A stretch of DNA of 64,000 bases from Rhodobacteraceae bacterium EL129 (GCA_900313005.1 ONZJ01000002.1:2682996-2746995), one strand, 5' to 3'. Shown: positions 34,984 to 43,605, numbered from the stretch's first letter. The notes: generated from the letters alone by a model not told the origin. Made by a program: numbers and translations.

Positions 34984-36012
34984 TCAAGCTTTTTGCATTG
35001 GATCAGGCGCGTCTTCCAGCGTGACAAAACCGCCGTCGCCGACCTTGGGAGTGACCTGAAAACTGTCGCTGAACTGAGTAGCGAACTCTTCGTTTGAGAC
35101 CACCGTCATCGGATCGGCAATTGTCCGGTTGTGCATGGCGGCGGAAACGCTCGGGCCGAAAACATCGTAAATGTAGTTCTGGCTGCCCACGACTGATCCG
35201 ATCACAGACCCCGAGGACACACCGATGCGCGGGGACCATTGAATGGGATGGGACGTGTTGCGACGCTCCATGTACCGCAGGAACCTGACCGCAGAATTGG
35301 CGATGGCCAGGGCGTGATCTTCATTGGGATCAGGCACCCCGGATACGGCAACATAGCTGTCCCCATTGGTCCGGATACGCTGGCAGCTGAACTGCGCGCC
35401 AATGCGATCAAAGGCACTGTAAATGTCGTTCAGCTCGCTGACAATCACTCCAGGGTCGTGATTGGCCAGCTGCGCGTCAAACCCGACAAAATCAAGCGAA
35501 AGAACCGACACTGGTGCAAACAACTGAGGAGAGACCACTCCAAAAGTCTTGTATTCTTCATATGCAGCACGCGGCATCATGTTGAGAAGCAGTTTTTCAA
35601 CTTGCTCCTTTTCACGTTTGATCTCGTGTGTGTTGCGTTCAACCATGACGGAATAGGAATCGATCATCGATTCCAGTTCCTTGATCCGCGTGATGTTTTG
35701 ACAAACCAGAACCGCGATATTCTGAGACGTGTCTGTCGCACGATTGAACTCCATGGCAACGGTCATGGTTCGCCGCCGCAGCTTGAACGACGTTTCTGTC
35801 GTCAGCCGACCGCCACCGTTCATTTCAACGATCAGAGCGTCAACATCCAATTCAGGGAAGAGTTCGCCCAGATGGGCTGTCGAGGCGGCATCGGAAAACC
35901 ATTCGTTAAACGTATCGTTGCTGAAATTCAGGGCCAGAGTGTCGAGGTCAATCAGGGCGACGCCGACACCAATTGCACGCAAAAGCTGCTCGTTGATGGC
36001 TTCAATTGACAT
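34984..36012 (-). CDS. PAS/coiled-coil/class III nucleotidyl cyclase-like protein, soluble guanylate cyclase architecture
   Basis: A 342-residue protein. Residues about 1-115 form a PAS/H-NOXA-like domain. Residues about 115-165 form a signalling coiled coil ending in LLLNMMPRAAYEEYK. Residues about 170-335 form a class III cyclase domain, the same order as soluble guanylate cyclase after its heme domain. Metal-site Asp residues are present (LSLDFVGFD, RTNGDSYVAVSG). The transition-state segment, normally VNxAxRM, reads SVSAAMHNR, so the usual Asn and Arg are changed and activity is doubtful. The ATG at 36012 overlaps the globin gene by 11 bases, so globin and cyclase are translationally coupled. 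Confidence 0.85.
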   Translation of the reverse strand: MSIEAINEQLLRAIGVGVALIDLDTLALNFSNDTFNEWFSDAASTAHLGELFPELDVDALIVEMNGGGRLTTETSFKLRRRTMTVAMEFNRATDTSQNIAVLVCQNITRIKELESMIDSYSVMVERNTHEIKREKEQVEKLLLNMMPRAAYEEYKTFGVVSPQLFAPVSVLSLDFVGFDAQLANHDPGVIVSELNDIYSAFDRIGAQFSCQRIRTNGDSYVAVSGVPDPNEDHALAIANSAVRFLRYMERRNTSHPIQWSPRIGVSSGSVIGSVVGSQNYIYDVFGPSVSAAMHNRTIADPMTVVSNEEFATQFSDSFQVTPKVGDGGFVTLEDAPDPMQKA

Positions 36013-36373
36013 TGGGTTTCTCAACCAGAAGGACGCGGCGCTTTTCAAAGCCTTCAAGGATCACGTCGACATCCTCGGTGGCGACATCAAACTCCACCAG
36101 CGTTTCGGAAACGATCTCTTTCAAGCGATCAAAATGCAGATTCTCTATCGCCATATTGCGGTGCGCGCGTTCGATATGATCATCCGAGAACGAGGCCGGA
36201 CCACCCATCAAAGACGAAATGAACTTAGTTTGGTGGTCGATCAGTTTTGGCAAATCAATATCGTCAAAAAACGGCCCGACATCTTCGTCCTCGATCATCC
36301 GGTCATAGAATGTCAGAACAATTTTGCTGATGGTTGAAAAGCCACCATATTTATCAAAAAGCGTTTTTTCCAT
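36002..36373 (-). CDS. Truncated hemoglobin (group I-like), putative gas sensor partner
   Basis: A 123-residue heme protein. Features are FDKYGGFSTISKIV at the N-terminus, the B10 Tyr in TFYDRMIED, CD1 Phe in PFFDD, the GGPASFS turn and the proximal F8 His in RAHRNM. Truncated globins bind O2 or NO. The ATG at 36373 follows GGGGAAG and gives a normal length; an in-frame start at 36409 would add 12 residues. It overlaps the cyclase gene, which places this globin where the H-NOX domain would be in a soluble guanylate cyclase. Confidence 0.92.
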   Translation of the reverse strand: MEKTLFDKYGGFSTISKIVLTFYDRMIEDEDVGPFFDDIDLPKLIDHQTKFISSLMGGPASFSDDHIERAHRNMAIENLHFDRLKEIVSETLVEFDVATEDVDVILEGFEKRRVLLVEKPNVN

Positions 36374-36413
36374 GTCTTCCCCAGTGCGCGTTGGCGCAAC
36401 AAAACCCATCCGT

Positions 36414-37271
36414 TTATGCAGCCGATGCCATAGTATTTGCACAGGAATTCATGATCCGGTCAACGCCATTGATAAAGCGACCAATTGCGGGATCGACCAG
36501 ATGCGGATCCGTAAGCGGCAACATATGCCCCGCCCCATCGAACAAGGTTTCACCGGCAAACGGAAGTCGGGCCAACAGATGACGGGACAAGATTTCAACC
36601 ACGGCCGGTGAAGCGGTTCCGCGCAGGATTTGTACCGGGCAAGCAACGTTTGCCAGGTGGTCTGCCGTCATCTTATCATTTGCCATGGCCCTGAAGTCAT
36701 TGACAACCTGGGCTGCCAACGATGCCAGTTTCACTCGCATATCTACAGAGCTGCGCTGCCAGGTACCGGAACCATTCCAAAAATCGAAAAACCGGTTCAT
36801 TGCGTCGAACGGCTTGCCATGTGCCAACCGGGCGCGCGTGCATTGAGCCATAGAGACAAACTTGCGGGTTTGCGGCGCTGAAATGCCGTGCTCTGTCCAG
36901 TAAGGGCTGAAGGTTGCAGGTTCGATCAGGGTCAGGCTCAGCACCTTATGAGGGGTCAACGTGGCCAATTTCAATGCAACCGAAGCGCCAAAGGAATGGC
37001 CAACCAAATGAACCGGCTCGCCAATGTCGGTGATCAGGTCCAAGAGGATTTTCGCGGTGTCTTCCAATGATGGGGCTACGCCTACAGGCCGCGCGCTGTT
37101 TCCGTATCCGGGCAGATCCGGGATCACTACGCGGTGGTTGGCTTTAATGTACCCTGTCAGGCTGCGCCATTGTTTGCCGTTGCTCGCAGAGCCATGCAGC
37201 AACACGACGGGGGTTCCTTCCCCTTCCTCGGTAACATGCAAGCGGTGTGGCGTGCGAAGTTGAATGGTCAT
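36414..37271 (-). CDS. Alpha/beta hydrolase
   Basis: A 285-residue hydrolase. It has the oxyanion segment VVLLHGSASNGKQW, the nucleophile elbow GHSFGAS and the catalytic His in FDGAGHMLPL. No signal peptide is present, so it is cytoplasmic. The ATG at 37271 follows AAGGACG. It precedes the globin gene by about 40 bases and probably shares its transcript. Its own upstream region carries several TGTTTCA-type half-sites. The substrate is unknown; an ester or amide intermediate of the local pathway is a guess. Confidence 0.9.
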   Translation of the reverse strand: MTIQLRTPHRLHVTEEGEGTPVVLLHGSASNGKQWRSLTGYIKANHRVVIPDLPGYGNSARPVGVAPSLEDTAKILLDLITDIGEPVHLVGHSFGASVALKLATLTPHKVLSLTLIEPATFSPYWTEHGISAPQTRKFVSMAQCTRARLAHGKPFDAMNRFFDFWNGSGTWQRSSVDMRVKLASLAAQVVNDFRAMANDKMTADHLANVACPVQILRGTASPAVVEILSRHLLARLPFAGETLFDGAGHMLPLTDPHLVDPAIGRFINGVDRIMNSCANTMASAA

Positions 37272-37446
37272 TGGTGCGTCCTTTCGTCTAAACAAATGTT
37301 GTGTTGAAACCGTTATTAAGCACCGCGTGTTTCATCTGTTTGTCCGAATGGCCGCTAGTGCGTTTCATTTGTTTCAAACGCCGGAATGCATAGACCCTCA
37401 CCAGGTAATCTGGCGAGGGTCCGTTCGCAGTTCCGAGAGGCTTGGT
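37272..37446. promoter_or_regulatory. Gap between decarboxylase and hydrolase genes with hairpin and TGTTTCA half-sites
   Basis: GACCCTCACC (37393-37402) and GGCGAGGGTC (37412-37421) form a 10-bp hairpin after the decarboxylase stop, fully paired with one G-U only in the minus-strand RNA. Downstream, TGTTTCA occurs at 37328-37334 and 37370-37376, with GTTTCA at 37362-37367 and TTGAAAC at 37304-37310. It is likely that a second regulated promoter serves the hydrolase-globin-cyclase-kinase genes. Confidence 0.5.
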
Positions 37447-38856
37447 CTAGGCGCCGATATCCGCCCACAGCGTTTTAATTTTGCGGGCGAGGGCTTGGAT
37501 GTGATCCGGTCCGGTTTCAAACCCAATAATCGAGACTCGCAACACGCGCTGTCCGCGCCATTCTGCTGTGCGAAAGAAATGCTGCCCATCGGCATTAAGG
37601 GCTTGCTCCATCGCCTGCACCATCTGATCTGAATCGCCCTGCCCGCGATCAAAACTCAGGACCACCTGATTGAGAACAACATCATTCAGCACCCGTACAC
37701 CGGGGGTGGTTTGCAACTTGTGGGCCAGCAGGCTGGCGCAGTCACAGTGATTGCGCACCATGTCGCTGATCCCATCCCGGCCCAGCGCTTTTAGTGTGGC
37801 CCACACCGCGAACCCGCGTGCCCGGCGCGATAGCTCGGGATTGTAATGGGTGGCATGGCGTCCATCTTCAGGTGCTAAAGGCAGGTAGCTGGCCGAGATG
37901 TCCATAGCACGGCGATGCGCCTGCCGGTCCCGCACAATGGCAAAGCCCGCATCAAACGGGATCTGCAACCATTTGTGGCCATCCGTTGACCAGCTATCGG
38001 CACGGTCAATCCCGCTTGTCAGATATTTCGTGCTCACACTGGTCCGCGCCCAAAGCCCAAAGGCAGCATCCACATGCAGCCATGCATCGTGCTGGGCGGC
38101 CAGATCGGCCAGCGCGTGAAAATCATCAAATGCGCCCGAGTTAATGTGGCCGGCGGTGGCTATGACAATTTTGGGACCATCGACAAGCGCCATGCGCTCG
38201 GCCAGATCAACCAGGATCATGCGACCCTGATCATCCGATGGCACCCGGCTGATATTACGGTTGCCAAAACCAAGGTAACGCAAGGCCGCAAGGTTCGACA
38301 CATGTGTGTCGTCTGAGGCGAAGATTGTGATACCTGGTGCGCCCTGCAACCCGTCTGACGCGAGGTCATAGCCTTTGCGCCGCAAAACCTCGTCTCGTGC
38401 AGCGGCAAGGCCGATGAAACCGGCCATCGTTGCCCCAGTGGTGATCCCGACAGAGGCCGTGCGTGGCAGATCAAGGACATCGAGAACCCAATCGCAGGCC
38501 ACTTCTTCGGCTGTGGCCGCGGCCGGGGACCCTTGATAGATACCCGCATTCTGACCCCAGATGGAGGTCAGCCAATCCGCAGCCACCCCGGTTGGATGAG
38601 AGGCTCCCATGACCCAGGCGTGAAACCCGGGTTGCGTGTTGCCGACAAGTCCGGGTTCTGCTGCGTGGATCAACTCGGCGATCACATCCTCACCCGGCTG
38701 CGCCTTGGCAGGCAGTGGACCACCGAAGGCATTACGCAGCTCGGCCAGGCTGGCCGTGGGGTGCAGGTTGGTTTTGGTCTCGCGGTAGCCGTTGGCATAG
38801 GACGCAGCCAAGGCCAATGGACCGGAAACGGTGGGAAAAATATGGGTCTGTTTCAT
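37447..38856 (-). CDS. PLP-dependent group II amino acid decarboxylase
   Basis: A 469-residue decarboxylase of the aromatic-amino-acid/glutamate/cysteine-sulfinate type. HVDAAFGLWA contains the Asp that pairs with the PLP pyridine nitrogen. DGHKWLQIPFD holds the Schiff-base Lys near 294. The ATG overlaps the stop of the CysK-glutaredoxin gene (ATGA), so the two products are made together. That coupling suggests the substrate is the amino acid made by the CysK-like enzyme, for example a cysteine analogue, giving a thio- or substituted ethylamine. This is inference. Confidence 0.9.
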   Translation of the reverse strand: MKQTHIFPTVSGPLALAASYANGYRETKTNLHPTASLAELRNAFGGPLPAKAQPGEDVIAELIHAAEPGLVGNTQPGFHAWVMGASHPTGVAADWLTSIWGQNAGIYQGSPAAATAEEVACDWVLDVLDLPRTASVGITTGATMAGFIGLAAARDEVLRRKGYDLASDGLQGAPGITIFASDDTHVSNLAALRYLGFGNRNISRVPSDDQGRMILVDLAERMALVDGPKIVIATAGHINSGAFDDFHALADLAAQHDAWLHVDAAFGLWARTSVSTKYLTSGIDRADSWSTDGHKWLQIPFDAGFAIVRDRQAHRRAMDISASYLPLAPEDGRHATHYNPELSRRARGFAVWATLKALGRDGISDMVRNHCDCASLLAHKLQTTPGVRVLNDVVLNQVVLSFDRGQGDSDQMVQAMEQALNADGQHFFRTAEWRGQRVLRVSIIGFETGPDHIQALARKIKTLWADIGA

Positions 38857-40328
38857 CTCGGGTGAATCCAGTTCGGCAGGAAGGAATAGGCGTTGACGTT
38901 GCCTGAAGGCGCGCAAGCAAGGCCGTTGGCTATTAACCGGTCCTGCAAGCTGCCGTCATTGAACGCATCGAAGGTTTCAGTGGCGCCGCCAATATGTTCA
39001 CCTCCAACAAAGACCTGAGGAATTGTCGCCGCACCAGTAATCTGGCGCAGGGCCACGCGCATTTCAGCGCCCAGATTGTCTTTCTGATACGCGACATTAT
39101 CGATATCCACGCTTTCATAGGCGATACCAGCGGCGGCAAACATCTTGCGCACCGACCAGCAGAATTCGCACCATTCCAGAGAAAAGACGAGCACGGGCTT
39201 TTCGGCAACCATCGCCTTGACCTTCGTCATCACGTCCGGGCGCGCGGCTTGCGCGGCACTTGTGGGGGCCGCTGGACCCGGAATATCAAACCGCGCCTGC
39301 TCGGTCGAACGGGACAGAGCCATCTCCTCTGCCGTCATCTCCTCCGGAACATCTTCAAACAGAGGGGTGGACAGGTAACGCTCTCCGGTATCAGGCAGCA
39401 TGGCCAGAATGCGTGACCCTTCCGGTGCGGTTTCGGCCACTTTCAGTGCGGCAGCGAAAGTGGCCCCACCGGTGATACCGCAGAATATGCCTTCCTTGCG
39501 AGCCAGTGCCTTGGCCATTGCGATCGCATCTGCACCCGCAACCGGTTGCATCTGGTCGATCAGATTACCTTCCAGTGCAGTGTTTGCCAGATGGGAAATA
39601 AAATCAGGCGACCAGCCCTGCATCGGATGCGGGCGGAAGTCAGGATGGCTTTCGGCAGCACTGCCGTCCGCATTGAAGGCCTGAACTGAACCGCTGCCCA
39701 AAAGCTGAGCATTATCGGGTTCTGCCGCGATCACTCTTGTCTTGGGGCTTTGCGCCTTCAGGACACGGGCCACACCGGTCAGCGTGCCGCCGGTGCCAAA
39801 TCCCGTCACCCAATAGTCCAGCCCATCAATGCCGAAATCGCGCATGATTTCCTGTGCGGTTGTGGTGCTGTGGATGTCGGCATTGGCTGGGTTCTCGAAC
39901 TGGCGAGACATGAACCAGCCATGTTTTTCGGCCAGCTCACGGGCCTTGGCGACCATGCCGCTGCCTTTCGCGGCGGCTGGAGTCAGAACCACTTTTGCGC
40001 CCAAAAAACGCATCAACTTGCGGCGTTCAACGCTGAAGCTTTCGGCCATGGTGACAACCAGGGGATACCCCTTTTGCGCACAGACCATGGCAAGCCCGAT
40101 GCCGGTATTGCCAGATGTGGCTTCGACCACGGTCTGTCCGGGTTTCAGCGTTCCGTCACGCTCGGCCGCTTCGATGACGCCAAACGCCAGACGGTCTTTG
40201 ACAGAGCCCATCGGATTGAAAGCTTCCAGCTTGACGAACAGTTCGACACCTGCCGGGGCAAGGTTGTTGATTTTGACAATCGGAGTGTTTCCGATCGTCT
40301 CGAGGATGGAGGATTTTATATTCATCAT
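38853..40328 (-). CDS. Cysteine synthase (CysK-like) fused to a C-terminal glutaredoxin domain
   Basis: A 491-residue fusion. Residues about 1-315 are a PLP beta-substituting synthase: K44 in NPMGSVKDR, TSGNTGIGLA and the phosphate loop GTGGTLTGVA. CysK normally joins O-acetylserine with sulfide. After a linker rich in Ala and Pro, residues about 370-480 are a glutaredoxin with the dithiol site CEFC near 386-389 and the TIPQVFVGGEHIGG loop. Standard CysK lacks the second domain. The first of two ATGs (40328) follows AAAGGA. It is the first gene of the minus-strand series, with a conserved palindrome about 115 bases upstream. Confidence 0.92.
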   Translation of the reverse strand: MMNIKSSILETIGNTPIVKINNLAPAGVELFVKLEAFNPMGSVKDRLAFGVIEAAERDGTLKPGQTVVEATSGNTGIGLAMVCAQKGYPLVVTMAESFSVERRKLMRFLGAKVVLTPAAAKGSGMVAKARELAEKHGWFMSRQFENPANADIHSTTTAQEIMRDFGIDGLDYWVTGFGTGGTLTGVARVLKAQSPKTRVIAAEPDNAQLLGSGSVQAFNADGSAAESHPDFRPHPMQGWSPDFISHLANTALEGNLIDQMQPVAGADAIAMAKALARKEGIFCGITGGATFAAALKVAETAPEGSRILAMLPDTGERYLSTPLFEDVPEEMTAEEMALSRSTEQARFDIPGPAAPTSAAQAARPDVMTKVKAMVAEKPVLVFSLEWCEFCWSVRKMFAAAGIAYESVDIDNVAYQKDNLGAEMRVALRQITGAATIPQVFVGGEHIGGATETFDAFNDGSLQDRLIANGLACAPSGNVNAYSFLPNWIHPR

Positions 40329-40442
40329 TTTCGACGGTCCTTTTTCAGGGTGCAGTGAGGCCGACAGGGATGCGGGCCGCGTTTGAGATGTGAAGGTTTT
40401 GCCCGTCCAAGGTTGCAGTCTGTTGTCGCGACGCTTGTTTCT

Positions 40443-40460
40443 TGTTTCAGTAGTGAAACA
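40443..40460. promoter_or_regulatory. Perfect palindrome TGTTTCA-N4-TGAAACA between CysK-Grx and hybrid kinase genes
   Basis: TGTTTCA-GTAG-TGAAACA has exact 7-bp arms. It lies in the divergent region and could control both directions. The same motif with one arm change occurs at 33392-33409 upstream of the OsmC gene, and related half-sites occur before the hydrolase and EamA genes. Which regulator binds is unknown; the OmpR-type protein at 42870 or an unlinked enhancer-binding protein are candidates. Confidence 0.65.
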
Positions 40461-40553
40461 GTGGAATAGAGTGCTAAAAATTTTCAAAACCGCATAAAAT
40501 CAATAAGTTATTTTGAATACCGGCAATCCATCTCAAGACAGGCTTGTTACAAT

Positions 40554-40592
40554 TGAAACAAAACAACGCAGCACTGAAAACGAGCTGAAACA
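40554..40592 (+). promoter_or_regulatory. Phased TGAAACA half-sites in the leader of the hybrid kinase gene
   Basis: TGAAACA occurs at 40554-40560 and 40586-40592, 32 bases apart. The first is exactly 100 bases from the TGAAACA arm at 40454, close to three steps of 33. If translation starts at the ATG at 40615 they are non-coding; if it starts at the TTG at 40513 they are inside the gene. The spacing supports a regulatory reading. Confidence 0.4.
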
Positions 40593-40614
40593 TTCGCCGG
40601 ATAAGACGGAATAC

Positions 40615-42873
40615 ATGACCGTAAAAACGCATCGACAACGCATCACTCAGGATCCGGAATCACTTGATCTGGTCTGGGACGCACTTGAAGCTCTCTCAGA
40701 GGGCATCGCAATTTATGATGCCAACCACACGTTGGTGACCTGCAATCAACGCTATATGGACATGTATCCGCTGGTGGCGGACCTGATTAAGCCAGGCGCA
40801 GTTTGGGAAGATCTGGTGAGGGCCGGGGCGGAACGTGGGCAGTATGTGGATGCAATTGGGCGTGTCGAGGAATGGATCGCGGAGCGCAAGGCAGCAGGTG
40901 AGAGGTTCAAACAGAATCCTGAGGCGCAGAACCGGGAAATTGAACTGACCAGCGGCCAGATTTACTTCACTCAGTTCAGCATAACGCAACACGGTGGATT
41001 TGTTGTCACCAACAGCGACATTACTCAGAGAAAACGGGCTGAGGCCATGGTCCGTGAACGCGAGAACATTTTAAGCATGGTGTTAGAGACCAGCCCGATT
41101 GCGATTGTCATGGCGCGGCTGGATGACGGCAAGATCCTGTACCGCTCTCCTCATGCGCTTGCGTTTCTTGGAAACATAGACAACGCAGCAGAAAGTTTTG
41201 CCGACCCCAGCGATAAGGACGACTATGTTGCCGCGCTAAAAAAATCGGGGCGCGTGGATGACTATCACCTCACTCTTTTGAATGCAGACGGAAAGCGCTG
41301 TGCGACAGCTTCTTGGGGCAGGTTGACTGAATTCGAAGGGGATATCTATGCCGTGACCGCAGTCATGGATCAAAGCGAAAAGCAGGCGCAGGAAGCGTTG
41401 ATCCGACGGGTGCTGGAAGCCTGCCCAGCACCCATCCAGATGACCGAAGCGAATTCAGGTGAAGTGCTGTTTAGCAGCCCCGAGACGATCGCCTTGTTCG
41501 GGTCTCAGGAAAAAGCAATGTCGTTTTATGCCGATTCCGATACCCGCGCCCGATACCTAAAGAGATTGCAGCGCGAAGGCTCGGTTTCAGAGTTCAAGGC
41601 CGAATACATCAATTCTGACGGAGATCGGTTCTGGGGCGCGGTATCTGCCCGGCTGATCCGGTATGATGGCCGGGATGTCATCGTCTCTCACACACGAGAT
41701 CTTACCGACCAGATGCGCATCGAAGCGGAACTGGCACAACAGCAGGATCAACTTTTCCAGAACGAGAAAATGTCAGCAATGGGGGAGTTGCTGGCTGGTG
41801 TGGCACATGAGTTGAACAACCCCCTGTCTGTGGTGGTGGGCCACGCCCTGATGCTGAGCGAAGATTGCAGCGATCCCAAGATTTCACGCCAGGTTAACAA
41901 GATCAGTGGCGCAGCAGAGCGCTGTGCCAAGATCGTGAAAACCTTTCTGACCATGGCACGGCAACAGCCGGTCAAGATGCTGAACGTTGATATAAACGAA
42001 ATTGTCCAGACTGCGACAGATGTTGCCGGGTATGGTAATGCCGGTGCAGGCCTGACAATCGCAAGTCAACTGGCGGAAGGTCTGCCGAAAACCGGCGTGG
42101 ATCCCGACCAGATTACCCAAGTGGTGATCAATCTTATCCTGAATGCCGAACAAGCCATGAAAAGCAGTGGGATCGGGGAACGGATAACGGTATCGACCCG
42201 TGTATCCGGTTCTGGAGAGAGGATTGAAATTTTTGTCGAAGACGATGGCCCCGGCATTCCCGAAAATTTGCGAGGCCGTATTTTCGAGCCCTTCTTCACC
42301 ACCAAAGATGTGGGTGATGGTACGGGTATCGGACTGGCCCTGTGCCATCGCATTATTCAGACCCATGACGGCAGTATTACCCTGGACACGCCACCAGGTG
42401 GAGGTGCGGTTTTTAAAGTTTCACTGCCCCTTTCTGCGGCTAGAACGCGCCATCCGAATGATCAATCACCCGAGCACAAAGATCCAACCACAACCCGCAT
42501 TCTTATCCTGGATGATGAGGCGGATGTGGCTGAACTGAATGCGGAAATTTTGGAACGTGACGGTTACCAGGTGGATGTATTCAGCACTGCCGCCCCGGCA
42601 ATAGAAAGCCTGCGCCTGCATAACTATGATCTGATCCTGAGTGATCTGCACATGCCGGAAATTGACGGGCGCGGTTTTTTCGAGATTATCAAGGACGAAT
42701 TTCCAGAGATGATTACCAAAACTGGATTTGTAACAGGAGATACAATGGGTCGTTCGTCGCAAAGCTTTCTTAAAGAAGCGAACCGGCCTTGCGTCGAAAA
42801 GCCGGTATCTCCCAAGGAATTGCGCAGTTTCGTGGCAAAGCTGCTCGTGAAGTCAGGACAGGACAGCGAATGA
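40615..42873 (+). CDS. PAS-rich cytoplasmic hybrid histidine kinase
   Basis: About 752 residues without membrane helices. The first domain is PAS_7-like (EGIAIYDANHTLVTCNQRYM). Two further PAS units follow (about 150-260 and 275-390). The kinase core reads EKMSAMGELLAGVAHELNNP with the phospho-acceptor His, and the HATPase has EDDGPGIP and GTGIGLALC. A C-terminal receiver domain (about 635-745) has its Asp in LILSDLHMPEIDG. It is a paralogue of the kinase at 33520. The start is unsure: an in-frame TTG at 40513 exists, but the ATG at 40615 is preferred. It overlaps the response regulator gene by four bases. Confidence 0.92.
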   Translation: MTVKTHRQRITQDPESLDLVWDALEALSEGIAIYDANHTLVTCNQRYMDMYPLVADLIKPGAVWEDLVRAGAERGQYVDAIGRVEEWIAERKAAGERFKQNPEAQNREIELTSGQIYFTQFSITQHGGFVVTNSDITQRKRAEAMVRERENILSMVLETSPIAIVMARLDDGKILYRSPHALAFLGNIDNAAESFADPSDKDDYVAALKKSGRVDDYHLTLLNADGKRCATASWGRLTEFEGDIYAVTAVMDQSEKQAQEALIRRVLEACPAPIQMTEANSGEVLFSSPETIALFGSQEKAMSFYADSDTRARYLKRLQREGSVSEFKAEYINSDGDRFWGAVSARLIRYDGRDVIVSHTRDLTDQMRIEAELAQQQDQLFQNEKMSAMGELLAGVAHELNNPLSVVVGHALMLSEDCSDPKISRQVNKISGAAERCAKIVKTFLTMARQQPVKMLNVDINEIVQTATDVAGYGNAGAGLTIASQLAEGLPKTGVDPDQITQVVINLILNAEQAMKSSGIGERITVSTRVSGSGERIEIFVEDDGPGIPENLRGRIFEPFFTTKDVGDGTGIGLALCHRIIQTHDGSITLDTPPGGGAVFKVSLPLSAARTRHPNDQSPEHKDPTTTRILILDDEADVAELNAEILERDGYQVDVFSTAAPAIESLRLHNYDLILSDLHMPEIDGRGFFEIIKDEFPEMITKTGFVTGDTMGRSSQSFLKEANRPCVEKPVSPKELRSFVAKLLVKSGQDSE

Positions 42874-43580
42874 CAACCTCAGCACATATTTTGATCTGCG
42901 ATGACGAACCTGATGTGCGTGAGATGCTGGAGGAGTATCTGTCCAAACGCGGTTTTTCCACCACGGCAGTGGCCGACAGTAACGCCTTGCGTGCAGCACT
43001 GTCCGAAGCCGTGATTGATCTGGTCCTGCTCGATATCAACATGCCTGGCGAAGACGGGCTGACCACGCTTCGAACGCTCAGAAGCACGGATCAAGTCCCG
43101 GTGGTTATGCTGACAGCGGCCGGAGAGGTAATCGACAAAATCGTCGGCCTTGAAATGGGCGCCGATGATTACCTCGCCAAACCGGTGGACCTGCGCGAGC
43201 TAGAGGCACGCATCAAGGCCGTGTTGCGCCGCAAATCCGAGCCCGAGCAAAAACAAACCTCCGGAGATGCACCAAAGACGGCGGCGTTTGGTTCATTCAC
43301 GCTAGATCTGACGGCTGCCAAACTGCTTGCCGCGGATGGCGAGGAGCTGGCTTTGACGGCGATGGAGTTCAACCTGCTGAGCCTGTTTGCCCGCAACAAA
43401 GGACGGGTGCTCAACCGCGATCAAATTCTTGAACTTGCTCATGATCGGTCCTGGGATCCGTTTGATCGCAGTATCGACATTCGTATTTCCCGCCTGCGCC
43501 GCAAGATCGAGGCGAACCCGCAAAAGCCACAGATCATCAAAACCGTGCGCGGGATTGGATATATTTACGATCCAGAATGA
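42870..43580 (+). CDS. OmpR/PhoB-family response regulator
   Basis: A 236-residue regulator. The receiver domain (about 5-120) has the acidic pair in LICDDEPDVRE, the phospho-Asp in VLLDINMPGEDG and the Lys in YLAKPVD. The winged helix (about 140-233) contains LTAMEFNLLSLFARNKGRVL and ends with IIKTVRGIGYIYDPE. Its ATG overlaps the kinase stop (ATGA), making them a cognate pair. It is the only DNA-binding regulator inside the 30-45 kb cluster, hence a candidate for the shared palindrome. Confidence 0.95.
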   Translation: MTTSAHILICDDEPDVREMLEEYLSKRGFSTTAVADSNALRAALSEAVIDLVLLDINMPGEDGLTTLRTLRSTDQVPVVMLTAAGEVIDKIVGLEMGADDYLAKPVDLRELEARIKAVLRRKSEPEQKQTSGDAPKTAAFGSFTLDLTAAKLLAADGEELALTAMEFNLLSLFARNKGRVLNRDQILELAHDRSWDPFDRSIDIRISRLRRKIEANPQKPQIIKTVRGIGYIYDPE

Positions 43581-43605
43581 TGTCTGTGCCTTTGGCCAAA
43601 TGCGT

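Noticed and set aside
40320-40470. Sigma-54 promoter downstream of the TGTTTCA palindrome
   Set aside because: I looked for a GG-N10-GC element before the CysK-Grx, OsmC and EamA genes and found none with correct spacing, so an enhancer-binding-protein model is not supported by promoters.
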